NCBI GenBank assembly: GCA_963699805.1
Contig: CAVOVH010000008.1
Span: 372,001 to 436,000, forward strand
Source: JAGTVG01 sp963699805
GTDB taxonomy: Bacteria; Bacteroidota; Bacteroidia; Cytophagales; Cyclobacteriaceae
Length of the DNA stretch: 64,000 nt
Reading direction: 5' to 3'
The notes under the pieces are model-generated. The model was not told where the DNA came from. It saw only the letters and a program-made list of their open reading frames with translations, and did no database searches. Shown here in pieces: positions 63,223 through 64,000 of this stretch (positions within the stretch are counted from its first letter, which is position 1; each line of letters begins with the position of its first letter). A program made the position numbers and the translations under genes.

Positions 63223-63801
63223 TCAGTTAGATTTGCTAATGGCAATGGCTTCGATCTCGACCAGCAAGGTTTCCCAGCATAACCTGGCCTGAATCCCTGT
63301 ACTGGCAGGAAGTGGATCCAGTTGCAACCACTGGAAAAAGGACGTTCTGATCTTATTGAATTCAGCATAATCTCTTTCAATGTCACGAAGATAATTGGTG
63401 GTTCTGACTACATCATGCCAGCTCATCCCTTCAGCATTCAGCAGTTCCGTGATGTTCCGGTAAGTCCTCCAGGTCTGTGCCTTGAAATCACCGATGTGTT
63501 CCGGTTTTCCCTGATCATTGACACTGGCTGTACCTGAAATCAACAATACCTTATAATCCCCGAAGTTCAATCGGAGTGCCCGCGAAAAACTGGAGGGTTT
63601 TTTATAATTATAGGCTTCATTCAATACATTCGGAGCATGAACGGCAAATTTCTCGATCGGGGGACGATCGTAATGAAGTGTAGGATATTTATACTCTTTC
63701 ACTTTATTATTTTCCGATATTATGCCCAGTTTCAACATTTCCGCTCGTTCCCCTTCTGTCAGTTGATTTAAATCGATCAATAATTGTTGCGTCTCTATCA
63801 T
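63223..63801 (-). CDS. RidA/YjgF/endoribonuclease L-PSP family protein
   Basis: A 192-residue protein. The C-terminal 120 residues carry the RidA fold: YKVLLISGTASVNDQGKPEH, TWRTYRNITELLNAEGMSWH, VVRTTNYLRDIERDYAEFNK, and the final PASTGIQARLCWETLLVEIEAIA with the arginine that binds the carboxylate of imine substrates (R in GIQARL). RidA proteins deaminate reactive enamine/imine intermediates. A start at 63828 (MYITKRKEKM), four bases after the upstream stop, would add nine residues; the A-rich AAAAGGAAAG before ATG 63801 favours the latter. Confidence 0.82.
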   Translation of the reverse strand: MIETQQLLIDLNQLTEGERAEMLKLGIISENNKVKEYKYPTLHYDRPPIEKFAVHAPNVLNEAYNYKKPSSFSRALRLNFGDYKVLLISGTASVNDQGKPEHIGDFKAQTWRTYRNITELLNAEGMSWHDVVRTTNYLRDIERDYAEFNKIRTSFFQWLQLDPLPASTGIQARLCWETLLVEIEAIAISKSN

Positions 63802-63832
63802 TTTTTCTTTCCTTTTAGTTATATACATTCTT

Positions 63833-64000
63833 TTATTGGTTTGCTTTTGCCAACAGTTTACCAGAAGCCTCTCCACGGCTCAATCCTTTAGCAGTTGCCA
63901 ACCATATATAATCTTCGTCATAATCCATGCTCCAGATAAAATTATTCGACATGGAGGTATTTGTGATGATGGTCCTTTTCTTATCTCCTTCCGTGATGAT
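63833..64000 (-). CDS. C-terminal fragment of beta-propeller-like protein (reg_prop-type repeats)
   Basis: Fifty-five codons enter from the right edge and stop at TAA 63835-63833. They read IITEGDKKRTIITNTSMSNN, then IWSMDYDEDYIWLATAKGLS and RGEASGKLLAKANQ. The YIWLATAKGLSRG segment is the blade motif of two-component-regulator-propeller-type repeats (D-x-I-W-x-A-T-x-x-G-L). The rest of the gene lies outside. It ends four or 31 bases before the RidA-like gene, so it heads this part of the operon. Confidence 0.7.
   Translation of the reverse strand: MITEGDKKRTIITNTSMSNNFIWSMDYDEDYIWLATAKGLSRGEASGKLLAKANQ

Overview
The window is a stretch of a Bacteroidota chromosome, probably from a Bacteroidales/Marinilabiliales-like environmental lineage. 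The evidence is a set of gliding-type gldA-gldF-gldG genes, a SusC/CarboxypepD-reg-type outer-membrane receptor, DUF2807, DUF2141 and DUF4340 proteins, many lipoproteins with short lipoboxes, a moderate A+T bias, and several matches to the Bacteroidota promoter form TTTG-N19..21-TAnnTTTG. No rRNA, CRISPR array, prophage or insertion sequence was seen.

Layout. 1-5.0 kb (minus strand) is the universal translation/transcription block: tRNA-Tyr, tRNA-Gly, tRNA-Thr, tuf, tRNA-Trp, secE, nusG, rplK, rplA, rplJ, rplL and the first 27 codons of rpoB. The order is canonical, but most protein genes from rplL to tuf are broken by many small indels that look like sequencing or assembly error. 5.2-11.8 kb is housekeeping: an M1 aminopeptidase lipoprotein, a biotin carrier protein, pyrH-frr, nadD, gmk and an ECF sigma/anti-sigma pair. 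11.9-22.9 kb is envelope glycan and lipid A biology: a lysophospholipid acyltransferase, several glycosyltransferases (one a double GT4 fusion of 750 residues), a Wzi-type outer-membrane barrel, a heptosyltransferase-like GT9, a methyltransferase and an MsbA-type ABC exporter.

23.0-30.2 kb is a compact hexuronate operon: uxaE, uxaC, kdgK, eda and a three-gene TRAP transporter whose binding protein is a lipoprotein. The oxidoreductase and dehydratase steps of the route are not in the window. 30.2-34.3 kb has a CBS protein, an SGNH hydrolase, secreted proteins of unknown role and a PagL-like deacylase overlapping a DUF2807 lipoprotein. 34.4-39.2 kb is gldA-gldF-gldG-DUF4340-DUF2141. 39.2-43.8 kb has a pirin, a polyprenyl diphosphate synthase, and a kinase next to an exported ADP-ribosylglycohydrolase-family lipoprotein. 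41.2-48.5 kb also carries decaying genes that keep a single reading frame but contain in-frame stops.

48.5-59.5 kb has valS, a small membrane protein, a GH5 lipoprotein, a three-gene redox module (Tat-type gluconate-dehydrogenase subunit 3, frameshifted GMC oxidoreductase, nine-haem cytochrome c), a bacterioferritin-like protein and lysS. The right edge (59.8-64.0 kb) is a tight minus-strand operon joining a beta-propeller-like C-terminus, a RidA-family protein, two LivK-like binding proteins and a DAHP synthase. No ABC permease or ATPase lies beside those binding proteins.

The least conventional loci are the two-binding-protein/DAHP-synthase/RidA operon, the GMC-nonahaem cytochrome module, the lipoprotein ADP-ribosylglycohydrolase with its adjacent kinase, the GT4-GT4 fusion, and the single-frame, multi-stop gene remnants. 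All functional statements are from reading motifs by eye; no database search was run.
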